64,000 nt of DNA from Methanohalophilus sp. RSK (GTDB lineage: Archaea; Halobacteriota; Methanosarcinia; Methanosarcinales; Methanosarcinaceae): NCBI RefSeq assembly GCF_003722075.1, contig NZ_RDSK01000009.1, positions 1 through 64,000 on the forward strand, read 5' to 3'. Made by a program: the position numbers and the translations under genes. Below, in pieces: positions 63,239 to 64,000 of the stretch (its first letter is position 1; each line of letters opens with the position of its first letter). The notes under the pieces were generated by a model, which saw only the letters and a list, made by a program, of their open reading frames with translations, was not told the DNA's origin and searched no databases.

Positions 63239-64000
63239 ATGACCACCAAAAAACATACTGATACAAAATCTGAAAACTTTTGTGGCCTTCAGATATTGGA
63301 ATGTCTCGACAGTTTTTACGATCTCCTGGCATCTTCAGAGAATACAGATAAGCTGATGGAGGATATTACAGAACTTCTGGCAGACAGATGTGGTGGAAAT
63401 CAATATTTTGCACGCATAACTTTTGAAGATAAAATATTTACAAGCACCACCTTCCTTGAGACTGACCTTAAACTTGAGCACAGCATCAACGTCAATGGAA
63501 ATACAAAAGGCAAACTGGAGTATTTCAAGAACAAATTATTAATAAATACAGATTTTTTGGATGAAGAAGTGAAAATGATTGAATTGGTGTCAAAGGGATT
63601 GAACAAGGACATCAGAAACCGAAATGTAAAAGACAAGCGCCGCCGCTATGAAAAAGAGATTGGAAAATTAGAAAACCGATTACAGAATGCAATGGGAGAA
63701 GGCAACCTTAGCTGGTGGGAAATGGACATCCCTAGTGGCAAAGTAAACTTTGATCCGGGCAAAGTTACCAGACTGGGATATTCCATTGATGAATTTAAAG
63801 ATGCGCATTATACTGATTTCATGAAACTGCTGCACCCCCATGATAAGGAAATTGCAATGGAAGCAATGCGTTGCCATATAGAAGGAAAATGTCCTACCTA
63901 TGAAGTGGACTATCGAATAAAGACAAAGGGTGGTAAATGGAAATGGTATCACGACAGGGGTGCAATTACAGAAAAAGACAAACAAGGGAATCCGGTTATT
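63239..64000 (+). CDS. PAS-domain signal transduction protein, partial (runs off the window)
   Basis: An open frame begins at ATG 63239 (AAAGGAA upstream) and continues to the last base, giving 254 residues without a stop. Residues about 20-120 look like a GAF-type input domain, a coiled coil follows near 125-155 (RRRYEKEIGKLENRL), and a PAS domain starts with NLSWWEMDIPSGKVNFDP near 160 and has KWKWYHDRGAITEKD near 233-247 as in PAS_3. Methanogen sensor kinases often combine PAS, GAF and kinase domains; the rest is outside the window. Confidence 0.8.
   Translation, partial: MTTKKHTDTKSENFCGLQILECLDSFYDLLASSENTDKLMEDITELLADRCGGNQYFARITFEDKIFTSTTFLETDLKLEHSINVNGNTKGKLEYFKNKLLINTDFLDEEVKMIELVSKGLNKDIRNRNVKDKRRRYEKEIGKLENRLQNAMGEGNLSWWEMDIPSGKVNFDPGKVTRLGYSIDEFKDAHYTDFMKLLHPHDKEIAMEAMRCHIEGKCPTYEVDYRIKTKGGKWKWYHDRGAITEKDKQGNPVI

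Overview
The window is a 64 kb piece of a euryarchaeal, methanogen-type chromosome, most likely from the Methanosarcinaceae (Methanohalophilus, Methanolobus or a relative; I cannot choose from sequence alone). The evidence is an MC1 chromosomal protein, MptA for tetrahydromethanopterin-type cofactors, DUF1699, DUF2098, DUF2111 and DUF2551 proteins known mainly from methanogens, a hexulose-6-phosphate synthase fused to an RraA-like domain, archaeal information-processing genes (TFE, aIF6, NMD3, RpoD, L39e, L31e, S17e, S19e, L18Ae), TATA-type promoters and strong GGAGGTGATC-like ribosome binding sites.

Layout. (1) 0.2-7.3 kb, minus strand: DUF2162 membrane protein, an ExbB/MotA/TolQ-type proton channel, an ExbD-like DUF2149 protein and a secreted, membrane-anchored giant CobN-like chelatase. 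A 19-bp perfect dyad covers the expected operon start, and cobN has its own leader with a strong hairpin. (2) 7.6-9.9 kb, plus: NMD3 and an ATP-grasp ligase. (3) 9.86-12.0 kb: a 2.1-kb insertion with 18-bp terminal inverted repeats, a 9-bp target duplication and 20-bp-periodic subterminal iterons. It carries a broken UvrA-like gene, a dihydrofolate reductase-family gene and a MarR regulator with tandem operators, but no transposase. (4) 12-27 kb: TFE, HD protein, FetAB-like transporter, a lone nuclease-fold protein, PPP phosphatase, Tsr3, topoisomerase I, beta-CASP nuclease, MobA, DUF460 and Rio2. (5) 27-31.5 kb: thioredoxin pair and a trpCBA operon. (6) 31.5-36 kb, minus: a translation and secretion operon from S19e to FtsY. 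(7) 36-43.4 kb: purA, S17e-dapAB, pyrBI, the HPS-RraA fusion and a prepilin-type peptidase. (8) 43.4-49.7 kb: RecQ, a solitary tnpB with an omega-RNA-like 3' structure and a second copy of that structure upstream, GMP synthase, RaSEA and ArgB. (9) 49.8-57.1 kb: MC1, MptA, DUF2098, a nucleotidyltransferase, GNAT, DUF1699, tRNA-Arg, TrmO, ferredoxin, radical SAM, DUF2551 and UppS. (10) 57-60.2 kb: a 24-codon ORF with an ideal ribosome binding site, an orphan beta-class DNA methyltransferase and two unrecognised proteins. (11) 60.4-64 kb: tRNA-Leu, the RpoD-S11-S4-S13 cluster and the start of a PAS-domain sensor that runs off the window.

Most of the window is housekeeping. The parts that deserve attention are the energised surface CobN system with its regulatory sites, the transposase-less cassette, and genes that appear to start at AUU or AUC behind good ribosome binding sites. 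The clearest of these is the hexulose-phosphate synthase, whose first catalytic Asp would be lost from any canonical start.
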